Shown here one piece after another: positions 46,920 to 54,999 of a DNA stretch of 64,000 nucleotides. Location of the stretch: positions 496,001 through 560,000 of the forward strand of contig NZ_PVBT01000001.1 in NCBI RefSeq assembly GCF_002980555.1. Direction: 5' to 3'. Position numbers and translations under genes: made by a program. This DNA is from Phyllobacterium myrsinacearum (GTDB taxonomy: Bacteria; Pseudomonadota; Alphaproteobacteria; Rhizobiales; Rhizobiaceae). Position 1 is the first letter of the stretch; each line of letters starts with the position of its first letter. Under the pieces are notes generated by a model. It was not told the DNA's origin, searched no databases, and saw nothing but the letters and a program-made list of their open reading frames with translations.

Positions 46920-47830
46920 CGTGTTTCGCCCATCAATCCGAGAACGCCTGCGCCGATCAGGCCGGGTTCGATTTTCAATTCTCCGGGAATGACCAGCGGT
47001 TTGCCGGTCTTCCACAGGATGCGCTCGCGCACCGCCCGGTCCAGCCGCTCGATCAGCGGAACGGCATTGGCGAGACCGCCGCCGACCGGCACAACCGATG
47101 CGCCGACGACATTGAGCGTCATGGCCAGCGGCCCGCTGACGATGTCGATGTAGCAGTCGATGGTGCGCTCGGCTGCCGCGTCGCCCTTGTTCCAGGCGGC
47201 GATGATTTCGGTGCTCGGCAGGTCGACGCCGTGGATATGGGCATGCAGCCGCTCCATGCCGCGCGCTGCGCCCACCGCGTCGACACAGCCCACCTGGCCG
47301 CAGCCGCAGGCATAGCGCGGAATGGCGATGGGCGGATTGCCCGCCCAGGTCGCAGAAATCGGGCCATGGCCCCATTCTCCGGCAAAACCGCCAGCGCCTT
47401 CATGGATCTTGCCGTTGATGACGAGGCCGCCGCCGACGCCGGTGCCAAGAATGATGCCGAACACCACGCGGTGGCCGCGTCCGGCGCCGACAACGGCTTC
47501 CGACAGGGCAAAGCAGTCGGCATCGTTGGCGACCAGCACCGGACGTCCGAGTTTCTCGCTGAGGTCGTTTACCAGCGGGCGGTTGTGGATGCAGGGAATA
47601 TTGGCGCAGGTGATCCTGCCGCTGTCGGCATCGACCACACCGGCGATGGAAATCGAGATCAGCGATTTCGGATCGGCGCCGCCATCCGCCGCGATTTTTT
47701 CGATGGCAGCGGCAAAGGCGTCGAAATCATGCAGGGGCGTCGGCACTTTGGGCAGCGGCCGTATGTCTTCGGGCGCATAGGCCATTGCACCCTTGATGGC
47801 CGAGCCACCGATGTCAAAACAGGCAATCAT
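46916..47830 (-). CDS. ROK family sugar kinase (N-acetylglucosamine kinase-like)
   Basis: A 304-residue ROK protein. The phosphate-1 motif FDIGGSAIKGAMAY is at the N-terminus, with FGIILGTGVGGGLVINGKIHEGAGGFAGEWGHGPI, the ROK signature, and the Zn-binding CGCGQVGC near residue 178. It likely phosphorylates N-acetylglucosamine or another hexose with ATP. It is joined to cutC by a 4-base overlap, an odd but common pairing in rhizobia. No sugar transporter is next to it, so the substrate is not confirmed. Confidence 0.85.
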   Translation of the reverse strand: MIACFDIGGSAIKGAMAYAPEDIRPLPKVPTPLHDFDAFAAAIEKIAADGGADPKSLISISIAGVVDADSGRITCANIPCIHNRPLVNDLSEKLGRPVLVANDADCFALSEAVVGAGRGHRVVFGIILGTGVGGGLVINGKIHEGAGGFAGEWGHGPISATWAGNPPIAIPRYACGCGQVGCVDAVGAARGMERLHAHIHGVDLPSTEIIAAWNKGDAAAERTIDCYIDIVSGPLAMTLNVVGASVVPVGGGLANAVPLIERLDRAVRERILWKTGKPLVIPGELKIEPGLIGAGVLGLMGETR

Positions 47831-47913
47831 GGGAAAACAGGTCCGGAATCAATCATGGTGGATGTTGATAGCGGAATTTCCCCGCGTGGCAAACTCAAGC
47901 GGCTGGATTTATT

Positions 47914-50004
47914 CTATTCCCGCGAGCGGCGGGCGGCCCTGTCCTCGCGCGAGCGGCGGCGCGGGGTGGCATCGCCCGTCTGGCCATCCTCGCCCACGTT
48001 CTTGCGCGGCGGCAGCGTGACGGCCAGCGACAGCTTGGGGAAGGGGTCGACCTTGTTGGGCATGGCCATGGCATAGACGAAGTGCTCCTGGAATTTTGGC
48101 TCCAGCGCCGTCTCGATCTTTTCGATGCGGGTGACCGTGTCTTCGATTTCGCGGCGGTAGTCGCGGTTGAGCAGCGCCATGCGCGCGCCCGTGCCTGCCG
48201 CATTGCCGACGGCCTTCACCTTGTCGAGGTCGCAATCGGGGATGAGCCCGAGCACCATGGCATATTTCGGGTCGATGAAGGAGCCAAAAGCCCCGGCAAA
48301 GCGGATCTGGTCGACATGGTCGATGCCCTGCTTGTCCATCAGCAGCTTGACGCCGGCATAGAGCGCGGCCTTGGCCAGCTGGATCGCCCGCACGTCGTTC
48401 TGCGTGATGATGATGGTCGGCGATCCCTCGTGCAAGAGATAGGAGAAGGTGCGGCCCGTTGGCCGGATGCGCGGTGATGTGGCGGCAAAGCTGCCATCCA
48501 CCACGCCGTCTTCGGAAATGATGCCGGAAAGGTACATTTCCGCGACGACTTCGATGATGGCCGAGCCGCAGATGCCGGTGATGCCGCTGGCCTGCACCGC
48601 TTCGGCAAAGCCTGCCTCATCCGACCATTGTTCCGTGCCGATGACGCGGAAACGCGGCTCCAGCGTGACGGGATCGATGCGCACGCGCTCGATGGCGCCG
48701 GGCGCGGCGCGCTGGCCGCCGGAAATTTCAGCGCCTTCGAAGGCGGGGCCGGTCGGGGAGGAGGCGGCAACGGTGCGCTGGCGGTTGCCGAGCACGATTT
48801 CGGCATTGGTGCCGACATCGACGAGCAGCATCATTTCATCCTGCCGGTGCGGGCCTTCCGCGAGCGTCGCGGCGGCCGCATCGGCGCCGACATGACCGGC
48901 GATACAGGGCAGCATGTAGACCCGCGAGCCGGGATTCATGGCAAGGCCGATCTCGCTGGCTTTCAGGTGCACCGCGCCGGACACGGCAAGCGCAAAGGGG
49001 GCGCCGCCCAGCTCCGTGGGGTCAATGCCGAGGAAGAGGTGGTGCATGATCGGATTGCCGACAAAGACCGCATCGAGAATGTCTTCGCGCGCCACATTGC
49101 CCTCGGCGCAGACCCTGCCGATCAGCTCGTTGATGGCTTCGCGCACCGCATTGGTCATGCCTTCGCGCCCGTCCGGGTTCATCATGACGTAGGAGACGCG
49201 GCTCATCAGATCTTCGCCGAAGCGGATCTGCGGGTTGGACGTCCCGGCCGAAGCAATGGTGCGCACCGACAACAGGGACGACAGATGCATGGCAATGGTG
49301 GTGGAACCGATATCGCAGGCGATGCCATAGGCCTCGTTCTTCAGGCCCGGCCACAGGCCGATCATCACCGGCCGCGATGTTTCCTCGTCATGGTGGATGG
49401 CGGCGGTGACCGACCATTCGCCCTTGCGCAGGATCTTTTGGATCTGCGGCAGGAGATAGGCGTCCACGTCGAGATTGCGGATGCCCCATTCCTTTTCCAG
49501 CGCCGCCTTCAGGCGATCGAGATCGCCAAGCGGCTTGTGCATGTCGGGCTCTTCCACCTCGACATAGCACATGTGCACGGCGGGGTTGCGCTCGATGATG
49601 CGCGTATCGGCATCCTTGCGCACGACCTGCGCATTGACCTGGACGTCCTGCGGCACGTCGACAACGAGATCGCCGAGAATGGTGGCCGAGCAGGAAAGAC
49701 GGCGCCCGTCCTTCAGGTCGCGCTTTTCGGCATAGCGCTTTTCCTTCGGGCCGAATTCGGAGATGTGGTCGTTGGAGGAAGTGATGCCGTGCTTGGCGAA
49801 GCGGCCTTCCTGCACGTCGATCTGGCAGCGCCCGCAGATGCCGCGCCCGCCGCACACGCTTTCCACATAGACACCCAGGGTTCGGGCGGCTTCCAGCACG
49901 GTCGTGCCGACCGGAAAATGCCCGCGTTTGCCCGACGGCATGAACAGGACAAGTGCGTCCTTTGCCGATGCTTCAGTGTCTTTCACGGGTGCGTCCACGA
50001 TCAA
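47914..50004 (-). CDS. RACo-type corrinoid reactivation protein (2Fe-2S/ASKHA, DUF4445)
   Basis: A 696-residue protein. The N-terminal ferredoxin domain has Cys51, Cys57 and Cys60 in ESVCGGRGICGRCQ and Cys105 in RLSCSATIL, for a plant-type 2Fe-2S cluster. From about residue 225 comes the ASKHA ATPase domain (YGIACDIGSTTIAMHLSSLL, VLVDVGTNAEIVLGN-like stretch at MMLLVDVGTNAEI). Such proteins reduce inactive cob(II)amide to cob(I)amide on corrinoid methyltransferases at the cost of ATP. It is the end of the minus-strand operon with the pterin methyltransferase, MetF-like and virulence-factor genes. It ends with a basic tail, PRRRSREDRAARRSRE. Confidence 0.88.
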   Translation of the reverse strand: MIVDAPVKDTEASAKDALVLFMPSGKRGHFPVGTTVLEAARTLGVYVESVCGGRGICGRCQIDVQEGRFAKHGITSSNDHISEFGPKEKRYAEKRDLKDGRRLSCSATILGDLVVDVPQDVQVNAQVVRKDADTRIIERNPAVHMCYVEVEEPDMHKPLGDLDRLKAALEKEWGIRNLDVDAYLLPQIQKILRKGEWSVTAAIHHDEETSRPVMIGLWPGLKNEAYGIACDIGSTTIAMHLSSLLSVRTIASAGTSNPQIRFGEDLMSRVSYVMMNPDGREGMTNAVREAINELIGRVCAEGNVAREDILDAVFVGNPIMHHLFLGIDPTELGGAPFALAVSGAVHLKASEIGLAMNPGSRVYMLPCIAGHVGADAAAATLAEGPHRQDEMMLLVDVGTNAEIVLGNRQRTVAASSPTGPAFEGAEISGGQRAAPGAIERVRIDPVTLEPRFRVIGTEQWSDEAGFAEAVQASGITGICGSAIIEVVAEMYLSGIISEDGVVDGSFAATSPRIRPTGRTFSYLLHEGSPTIIITQNDVRAIQLAKAALYAGVKLLMDKQGIDHVDQIRFAGAFGSFIDPKYAMVLGLIPDCDLDKVKAVGNAAGTGARMALLNRDYRREIEDTVTRIEKIETALEPKFQEHFVYAMAMPNKVDPFPKLSLAVTLPPRKNVGEDGQTGDATPRRRSREDRAARRSRE

Positions 50005-50080
50005 TGCTCCAAGACTTCAAGGCGAAGGGCATTCACGCCCGCCGCCTTTCTATGCCGAGCGGTTGGCCCGGTGCAAACAG

Positions 50081-51043
50081 TCAGCCTGCGGCGCCGCGCC
50101 GCGCTTCACGGCCACCGCGCCGGCGTCCGCCGCCATTGGCGTCGGCAGGTACGGAAACAGCAGGCGCTGCCCCGGCCGCGGCCGGCTGGTGGTCGCGGTA
50201 TTTCTTGATCCAGTAGGTGCAGTTGGCGTCGGTGCCGTTGAGGACGTTGGCGGCGTGCACCGCTTCCATTTCCTGCGGGCGGCAGGGATTCATGATCGCC
50301 GAAGTCATGCCGGCGCCGATCACCATGGGAATGAACCCGGCATTGATGCCGTGCCGATGCGGCAGGCCGAAGGAGATGTTGGACAGACCGCAGGTGGTGT
50401 TGACCTTCAGTTCCTCGCGCAGGCGGCGCAGCAATGCGAAAACCTGGCGGCCCGCATCGCCGAGAGCGCCGATGGGCATGACCAGAGGATCGACGACGAT
50501 ATCATGCGCCGGAATGCCGAAATCGGCGGCGCGCTGCACGATCTTCTTGGCAACGGCGAAACGCACGTCCGGGTCCATGGAAATGCCGGTCTCGTCGTTC
50601 GAGATGGCGACGACGGGAACATTGTATTTCTTGATCAGCGGCAGGATGGCTTCAAGCTTTTCCTCCTCGCCGGTGACGGAATTGACCAGCGGGCGGCCCT
50701 TGGCCACTTTCAGCGCCGCTTCGATGGCGGCGGTGACTGAACTGTCGATGGACAGGGGAACATCGACAAGGTTCTGCACGATTTCCAGGGTCTTGACGAG
50801 AAGACCCGGTTCCGTCGCATTGGGATCGACGGCGGTGACGCCCGCATTGACGTCGAGCATGGTCGCGCCGGCGGCAACCTGTTCCAGCGCGTCCTTGATG
50901 ACCGTGTCGAAATTGCCTTCGATCATCTCGGCTGCAAGCTTCTTGCGGCCGGTCGGATTGATGCGCTCGCCGATCACGCAGAAGGGCTGATCAAATCCGA
51001 TGATGATTTCTCTGGTCGCCGAGGCAACGATGGTGCGGGTCAT
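50081..51043 (-). CDS. Pterin-binding methyltransferase (methyl-THF:corrinoid type)
   Basis: A 320-residue DHPS-like TIM barrel: FCVIGERINPTGRKKLAAEM, ATMLDVNAGVTAVDPNATE, PLSIDSSVTAAIEAALKVAKGRPLVNSVTGE, DIVVDPLVMPIGA, and TTCGLSNISFGLPHRHGINAGF. This is the fold of AcsE, MtgA and the MetH pterin domain, which move a methyl group between corrinoid and tetrahydrofolate. In this locus it would accept the methyl from the MttB/corrinoid pair. Its end (after residue 300) is a low-complexity tail NGGGRRRGGREARRGAAG that is not part of the fold. The downstream gene is RACo. Confidence 0.88.
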   Translation of the reverse strand: MTRTIVASATREIIIGFDQPFCVIGERINPTGRKKLAAEMIEGNFDTVIKDALEQVAAGATMLDVNAGVTAVDPNATEPGLLVKTLEIVQNLVDVPLSIDSSVTAAIEAALKVAKGRPLVNSVTGEEEKLEAILPLIKKYNVPVVAISNDETGISMDPDVRFAVAKKIVQRAADFGIPAHDIVVDPLVMPIGALGDAGRQVFALLRRLREELKVNTTCGLSNISFGLPHRHGINAGFIPMVIGAGMTSAIMNPCRPQEMEAVHAANVLNGTDANCTYWIKKYRDHQPAAAGAAPAVSVPADANGGGRRRGGREARRGAAG

Positions 51044-51054
51044 TCAGGAAATCC

Positions 51055-51951
51055 TTACTTGGATGCTGCGGATGCGTATTGGGCCGATGCGACGGTCCAG
51101 GAGCCGCGATCGACCAGCCATTCGGAGGACTTCTTCAGGCCGCCGAACGGGAAAATGTGGATCTGCTTGATGGCCGAGGCCGGATTGTTGATGACGTGCT
51201 GCTCGATCGGGCCGACCACGCCTTCCGGCGAATGGCTGGTGGCAAGCGCTGTCAGCGACAGGGCGTTCTTCTTCAGGAAGCTGATCGAGTTGCCGACGCC
51301 GCACATGGCGGCATATTTGATCAGCGTGGTGATCTTGGCGGGACCGGCAACGCCGAGATGCACGGGCAGATCAACGCCATGTTCGCGCAGGGATTCCGAA
51401 TAGCGGATGAAACGCTCGGCATCGAAACCGAACTGCGTGACCACGCGCAGGCGGGCGCCGGTGCGTTCGCCGAAATTCTGCTTCAGGCGCAGGGCTTCCA
51501 GCGCCACGGCCTCGGAAAATTCCGGGCTGCCTTCGGGATGGCCGGCAACGCCCATCTCGGTGATGCCGTATTTGTCGAAAAAGCCGGTTTCCAGCACTTC
51601 CATGGTGGAGGAGAACTCGCCGGCCTGCCGTTCGAGGCCGCCGCCGATGACCAGAACATCGGTCACGCCGGCTTCTTCAGCGGCGCGGCGGATGCGGGTT
51701 TCCAGCGCTGCGCGAGTTCCAAGGCGGCGGGAGGCGAAATGCGGCACGGGCTTGTAGCCGAGATCATGAATGCGCTTGGCGGCAGCGGTGAGCGTGTCCA
51801 CGCCATCGGTGCCCATGTCGGTGATGTAAACACGCGTCCCCTCGGGGAACAGACCCGGCAGGTCCTGTGAATCAATCGCCTGGCGCGCGGCCACTTCGAT
51901 GGATGCTGCGATCTTTGTCATGGGCTTTGCTTTCAATTCATGAATTGTCAT
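51055..51951 (-). CDS. MetF-like methylenetetrahydrofolate reductase family protein
   Basis: A 298-residue MTHFR-type barrel. Recognisable are VYITDMGTDGVDTLTAAAKRIHDLGYKPVPHFASRR, VTDVLVIGGGLERQAGEFSSTMEVLETG, GVAGHPEGSP and VVTQFGFDAERFIRYSESLREHGVDLPVHLGVAGPAKITTLIKYA. In the present context the reductase may run in reverse, oxidising methyl-THF to methylene-THF. The first ATG, at 51951, overlaps the end of the virulence-factor-family gene by 14 bases, so the two are translationally coupled; ATG 51921 is an alternative. The N-terminus is shorter than a typical MetF, and FAD residues cannot be verified by eye. Confidence 0.8.
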   Translation of the reverse strand: MTIHELKAKPMTKIAASIEVAARQAIDSQDLPGLFPEGTRVYITDMGTDGVDTLTAAAKRIHDLGYKPVPHFASRRLGTRAALETRIRRAAEEAGVTDVLVIGGGLERQAGEFSSTMEVLETGFFDKYGITEMGVAGHPEGSPEFSEAVALEALRLKQNFGERTGARLRVVTQFGFDAERFIRYSESLREHGVDLPVHLGVAGPAKITTLIKYAAMCGVGNSISFLKKNALSLTALATSHSPEGVVGPIEQHVINNPASAIKQIHIFPFGGLKKSSEWLVDRGSWTVASAQYASAASK

Positions 51952-52240
51952 GTCCGCCTGCCTTTACCAGCGCTACAAGGCGCTCCCGATGATATTCGCT
52001 GTCGATACGGGCGAGGGCTGCATCAGCCTCCGCGTCCAGATCATCACTCACCGGCACCGGTGTTCCCCGGCGCCATTCTGCCAGATAGGCGTCCGAATCC
52101 TTGGCGCCTATGCGCATCGCACACATGTCGATGGCCTCAGTAAATCGAAGAGGAAGTTCGCGTTTTGCGGCCTGGCGTCCCTTTTTGACGGTCACCTGAG
52201 CAGGAATGTCCCGCCAATAAACGACAATAAGATCGGCCAT
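51938..52240 (-). CDS. 'Virulence factor' family small protein
   Basis: A 100-residue protein, MADLIVVYWRDIPAQVTVKKG..., matching the small family named virulence factor (PF13769-like). RWRDIPAQV-like, RFTEAIDMCAMRIGAKDSDAYLAEWRRG and PVSDDLDAEADAALARIDSEYHRERLVAL are its recognisable blocks. The name has no functional meaning here. Its place as first gene of the operon with MetF-like, pterin methyltransferase and RACo, with overlap into the MetF-like gene, suggests it works with one of them. I cannot say how. Confidence 0.65.
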   Translation of the reverse strand: MADLIVVYWRDIPAQVTVKKGRQAAKRELPLRFTEAIDMCAMRIGAKDSDAYLAEWRRGTPVPVSDDLDAEADAALARIDSEYHRERLVALVKAGGHDNS

Positions 52241-52442
52241 GCACTTTATCCTCCAATGAGGACCGTTTTGCCGGAAAATCAGGGGTTAAGCTTGCTATCT
52301 CACGACGTGCGCGCCCTCAAATGCGACGTGCATCATTGTTGCTTTTGCGACAGGGATTTTAGTGGCGGTATCGCTATTCAACCCCGGACCTCCTGTGGAT
52401 GCCCGAGGTGACATTGCGTGACATTGCAATGACACGTTGCCT

Positions 52443-53027
52443 TCAGCGCTTGAATTCCATGACGTTGAGCAGGGATTCGTAATAGGGCGCCGGGAATTCG
52501 ATGCGGAAGGCATTTTTACCGGTGCGGTAGGCATAGCCAGCCTCGTCGGTTTTCGGGCCTGCGCCGTATTTCAGCGGTTTCTGATCCGCGACATAGCCGG
52601 TGCCGAGATAGGTCAGGCGGGTGTCGCTTTCGGTGTAGAACCGGCCCTTTGTGCGCTGCGAGCCCGTCACCTTTTCCAGCGCCCAGCCCGAACCGTCATC
52701 GGTGACCTTGCACTTGAACCAGCCATAGACGACGAGCGCCGGGGCCATGCCGCCAAGCTTGATCGTCCGGCACTGCCAGTTTCCGGTCATGTCGAAATCC
52801 TGGCTGAAGGGCAGGCCGGGCTGTTTCAAGAGGTTTTCGACCAGGCGCACATCGGCCGCAGTCCCGCTCGCCCTGGCCTGCGCCAAGGCTTTGGCGTTTG
52901 TCTGCTCGTACTGTTCGAGGCGCTTGCTGTCCGGCGCGGTGATGATCCTGGTGATTGCGCCATCCGCATGGGCGGCAGTCAGCATGCTCAGGCCGATCAT
53001 GACGGCAAAAAGGCTTCGAGACACCAT
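52443..53027 (-). CDS. DUF4893 exported protein
   Basis: A 194-residue product with a signal peptide (MVSRSLFAVMIGLSMLTAAHA, cleavage before DGAITR). The mature part contains NWQCRTIKLGGMAPALVVYGWFKCKV with two cysteines and GFYTE-like RFYTESDTRLTYLGTGYVADQKP, as in DUF4893 proteins. The ATG at 53027 is preceded by AAAGGA. It lies inside the corrinoid locus, in the same orientation as the operon, but no domain ties it to methyl transfer. Confidence 0.65.
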   Translation of the reverse strand: MVSRSLFAVMIGLSMLTAAHADGAITRIITAPDSKRLEQYEQTNAKALAQARASGTAADVRLVENLLKQPGLPFSQDFDMTGNWQCRTIKLGGMAPALVVYGWFKCKVTDDGSGWALEKVTGSQRTKGRFYTESDTRLTYLGTGYVADQKPLKYGAGPKTDEAGYAYRTGKNAFRIEFPAPYYESLLNVMEFKR

Positions 53028-53093
53028 GAAACTGTCCTTTGTTTTCGATTCCGTTGACGGCAGCATGCCGATTTGGGGACAGAAAGGAAAGCG

Positions 53094-53726
53094 TCAGGGC
53101 GTGGCCGGTGCTGCCGCCCGTGTCAGGGCCGGGATCAGGTCGCCATAGGCGGTAAAGCGCCGCTCATAGGCAAGCCCGAGAAATTCCGCCGCCCGCTCCG
53201 CATTGGCATTGAGCTTGGGGTCGTCGGTCTGGGCGAGATAGATCATCTTGGTATAATTGCCGAAATACATGTCGCGCAGTTCCGGATGGCGGTCGAGGCC
53301 AAGCGGCTTGACCATGAAGGCCTGGAAATGCCGGGCAAGGAAATCGGTCATGAAAAACGACGTCATGTCGTCCTCCCATCGGGAGGCAAAGGCCGCGTTG
53401 CCGGCATAGAAGGAGAAGCAATGCGGCCCTTCGATGCGCTCCACGCCATGCTTGGCGCAGACCTGGTCGAGCAGGCCGCCGGTGCCGCAATCGGCATAGC
53501 CGACGAAGATGCGCTTGATGCCTTCAGCCTTGGCCCGTACAATGGCCCGGTCAACCGATGGGGCGATCTTCTGGGGGTAATGGTGATAGACGGCGGGCAG
53601 GCATTTCAGCTCGATATGATCAAGGCCGAACTGTTCACGGATAGCCAGTATTTCACGGGCAATCATGCCGCAGGCGATCACCCGGATCTTTTCCGGCGTA
53701 TTCTTCGAGTTCCGGCTCATATTCAT
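53094..53726 (-). CDS. DUF1638 domain protein of the corrinoid locus
   Basis: A 210-residue protein: IRVIACGMIAREILAIREQFGLDHIELKCLPAVYHHYPQKI, IFVGYADCGTGGLLDQVCAKHGVERIEGPHCFSFYAG, FFMTDFLARHFQAFMVKPLGLDRHPELRDMYFGNYTKMIYLAQTDDP. Conserved cysteines (ACG, LKC, DCG, HC) and histidines could hold a metal or corrinoid. DUF1638 genes recur beside MttB/corrinoid genes in alphaproteobacteria and anaerobes, so a role in corrinoid handling or methyl transfer is likely, but the function is unproven. It ends 67 bases from the DUF4893 gene. Confidence 0.75.
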   Translation of the reverse strand: MNMSRNSKNTPEKIRVIACGMIAREILAIREQFGLDHIELKCLPAVYHHYPQKIAPSVDRAIVRAKAEGIKRIFVGYADCGTGGLLDQVCAKHGVERIEGPHCFSFYAGNAAFASRWEDDMTSFFMTDFLARHFQAFMVKPLGLDRHPELRDMYFGNYTKMIYLAQTDDPKLNANAERAAEFLGLAYERRFTAYGDLIPALTRAAAPATP

Positions 53727-53795
53727 GGAACTGATTTCGCTCCATCGCGTTATGCGAATGTTGATTAAATTCTATCAGAACGGGAGACACTGTCT

Positions 53796-53951
53796 ATGAA
53801 ACTATCACGCGTTGTGCCCATTGCCGCTGTCCTGGCTGTCGTCGCTCTTGCGGGCTGCGCCAACACCATCCGTGGCATGGGTGCCGATACAGCCAATACG
53901 GTGAATGCGACCCAGTCCGCTGGTCACAAGGTGGCACGGGCTGCCAAGTAA
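53796..53951 (+). CDS. Entericidin-like small lipoprotein
   Basis: A 51-residue product, too short for most ORF filters. It has a signal helix and lipobox: MKLSRVVPIAAVLAVVALAG then C20, so the mature lipoprotein starts CANTIRGMGADTANTVNATQ. This resembles entericidin A/B family members. AACGGGAGA precedes the ATG. Hairpins follow, including the strong terminator at 54010. It lies between DUF1638 and the corrinoid gene, both of which are read on the minus strand. Confidence 0.75.
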   Translation: MKLSRVVPIAAVLAVVALAGCANTIRGMGADTANTVNATQSAGHKVARAAK

Positions 53952-54009
53952 TTTCCCGGCTTGGCATTTTTGGGCCGCAACCGGCCCATTTCAGCAAACA
54001 TATATTTGA

Positions 54010-54044
54010 AAAACGGCCGCATTTGGATGCGGCCGTTTTGTTTT
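54010..54044. terminator. Bidirectional intrinsic terminator
   Basis: The arms AAAACGGCCGCAT and ATGCGGCCGTTTT enclose loop TTGG and are followed by GTTTT. It can end both the entericidin transcript (+) and the corrinoid protein transcript (-). Confidence 0.9.
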
Positions 54045-54047
54045 GGT

Positions 54048-54746
54048 TCAGGCGCCGGACATCTGGTTGTGCTTGCGCTTCATGTAGTCCTTGGCGGTTT
54101 CCACCGCGACGGCCGCGTCGCGGCAATAGGCATCGGCGCCGACGGCCTTGCCGAATTCCTCGTTGAGCGGCGCGCCGCCGACAAGCACGATGTAATCGTC
54201 GCGAATGCCCTTTTCCTTCATCGTGTCGATGACGACCTTCATGTAGGGCATCGTCGTCGTCAGCAGGGCGGACATGCCGAGAATGTCGGGCTTGTGCTCT
54301 TCGATGGCGGCCAGATAGTTTTCAACCGGGTTGTTGATGCCGAGATCGATGACGTCGAAGCCCGCGCCTTCCATCATCATGCCGACGAGATTCTTGCCGA
54401 TGTCGTGAATGTCGCCCTTCACCGTGCCGATGACGAGTTTGCCCTGTTTCGGCGCACCGGTGGCGGCGAGGAGCGGGCGCAAAATGAACATGCCGGCTTT
54501 CATCGCATTGGCCGACAAGAGGACTTCCGGCACGAAGAGGATGCCGTCGCGGAAATCCTCGCCGACAATGCGCATGCCTTCAACCAGCGCTTCGGTCAGC
54601 ACCTTGTAGGGCGCCCAGCCGCGCTCGAGCAGGATGTTGGTGCCTTCCTCGATTTCTTCCTTCAATCCGTCATAGAGATCGTCGTGCATTTGTTCGACGA
54701 GTTCGTCGTCCGAAAGCTCCGAAAGAATGATTTCATCGTCGGCCAT
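54048..54746 (-). CDS. Corrinoid (B12-binding) methyl carrier protein
   Basis: A 232-residue two-domain protein. The N-terminal cap is helical (EIEEGTNILLERGWAPYKVLTEALVEGMRIVGEDFRDG), and the C-terminal Rossmann domain has the B12 motif D112-x-H114-x2-G117 (GTVKGDIHDIGKNLVG), SALLTT at about 159-164 and LVGGAPL at 189-194. This is the MtgC/MttC/MetH layout that holds cobalt through His114. ATG 54746 is preceded by GAGGAAGAG. It is divergent from the mttB-like gene across a 253-base control region, the normal pairing for a MttB-superfamily system. Confidence 0.93.
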   Translation of the reverse strand: MADDEIILSELSDDELVEQMHDDLYDGLKEEIEEGTNILLERGWAPYKVLTEALVEGMRIVGEDFRDGILFVPEVLLSANAMKAGMFILRPLLAATGAPKQGKLVIGTVKGDIHDIGKNLVGMMMEGAGFDVIDLGINNPVENYLAAIEEHKPDILGMSALLTTTMPYMKVVIDTMKEKGIRDDYIVLVGGAPLNEEFGKAVGADAYCRDAAVAVETAKDYMKRKHNQMSGA

Positions 54747-54828
54747 GGGTGCTCTTCCTCTCAAGCGTTATGCACAGCTTTGTACCGGTACTGGCATTCC
54801 CTTAACATATCGGGCAAGTTGCTGAAAA

Positions 54829-54845
54829 CGCATTGCTTAAATGCG
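54829..54845. promoter_or_regulatory. Inverted repeat in the divergent control region
   Basis: CGCATT and AATGCG are separated by 5 bases between the corrinoid and mttB-like genes. It could be an operator shared by both promoters. It also ends in the AAATGCGAC string found ahead of the virulence-factor operon. Confidence 0.4.
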
Positions 54846-54999
54846 ACCTCGTAAATGACGAAAACGACTGTCTGTTTGTCTTCCATGCGCCATTGTTTGA
54901 CGCACACGGGAACGCCCCGATACGTGTCGCGGGTAGGATTTGATCGTTGAGGTCATGACCGAAGAACCAATCCGCGCATCAAGCGCCTGGAGAGAGAAA

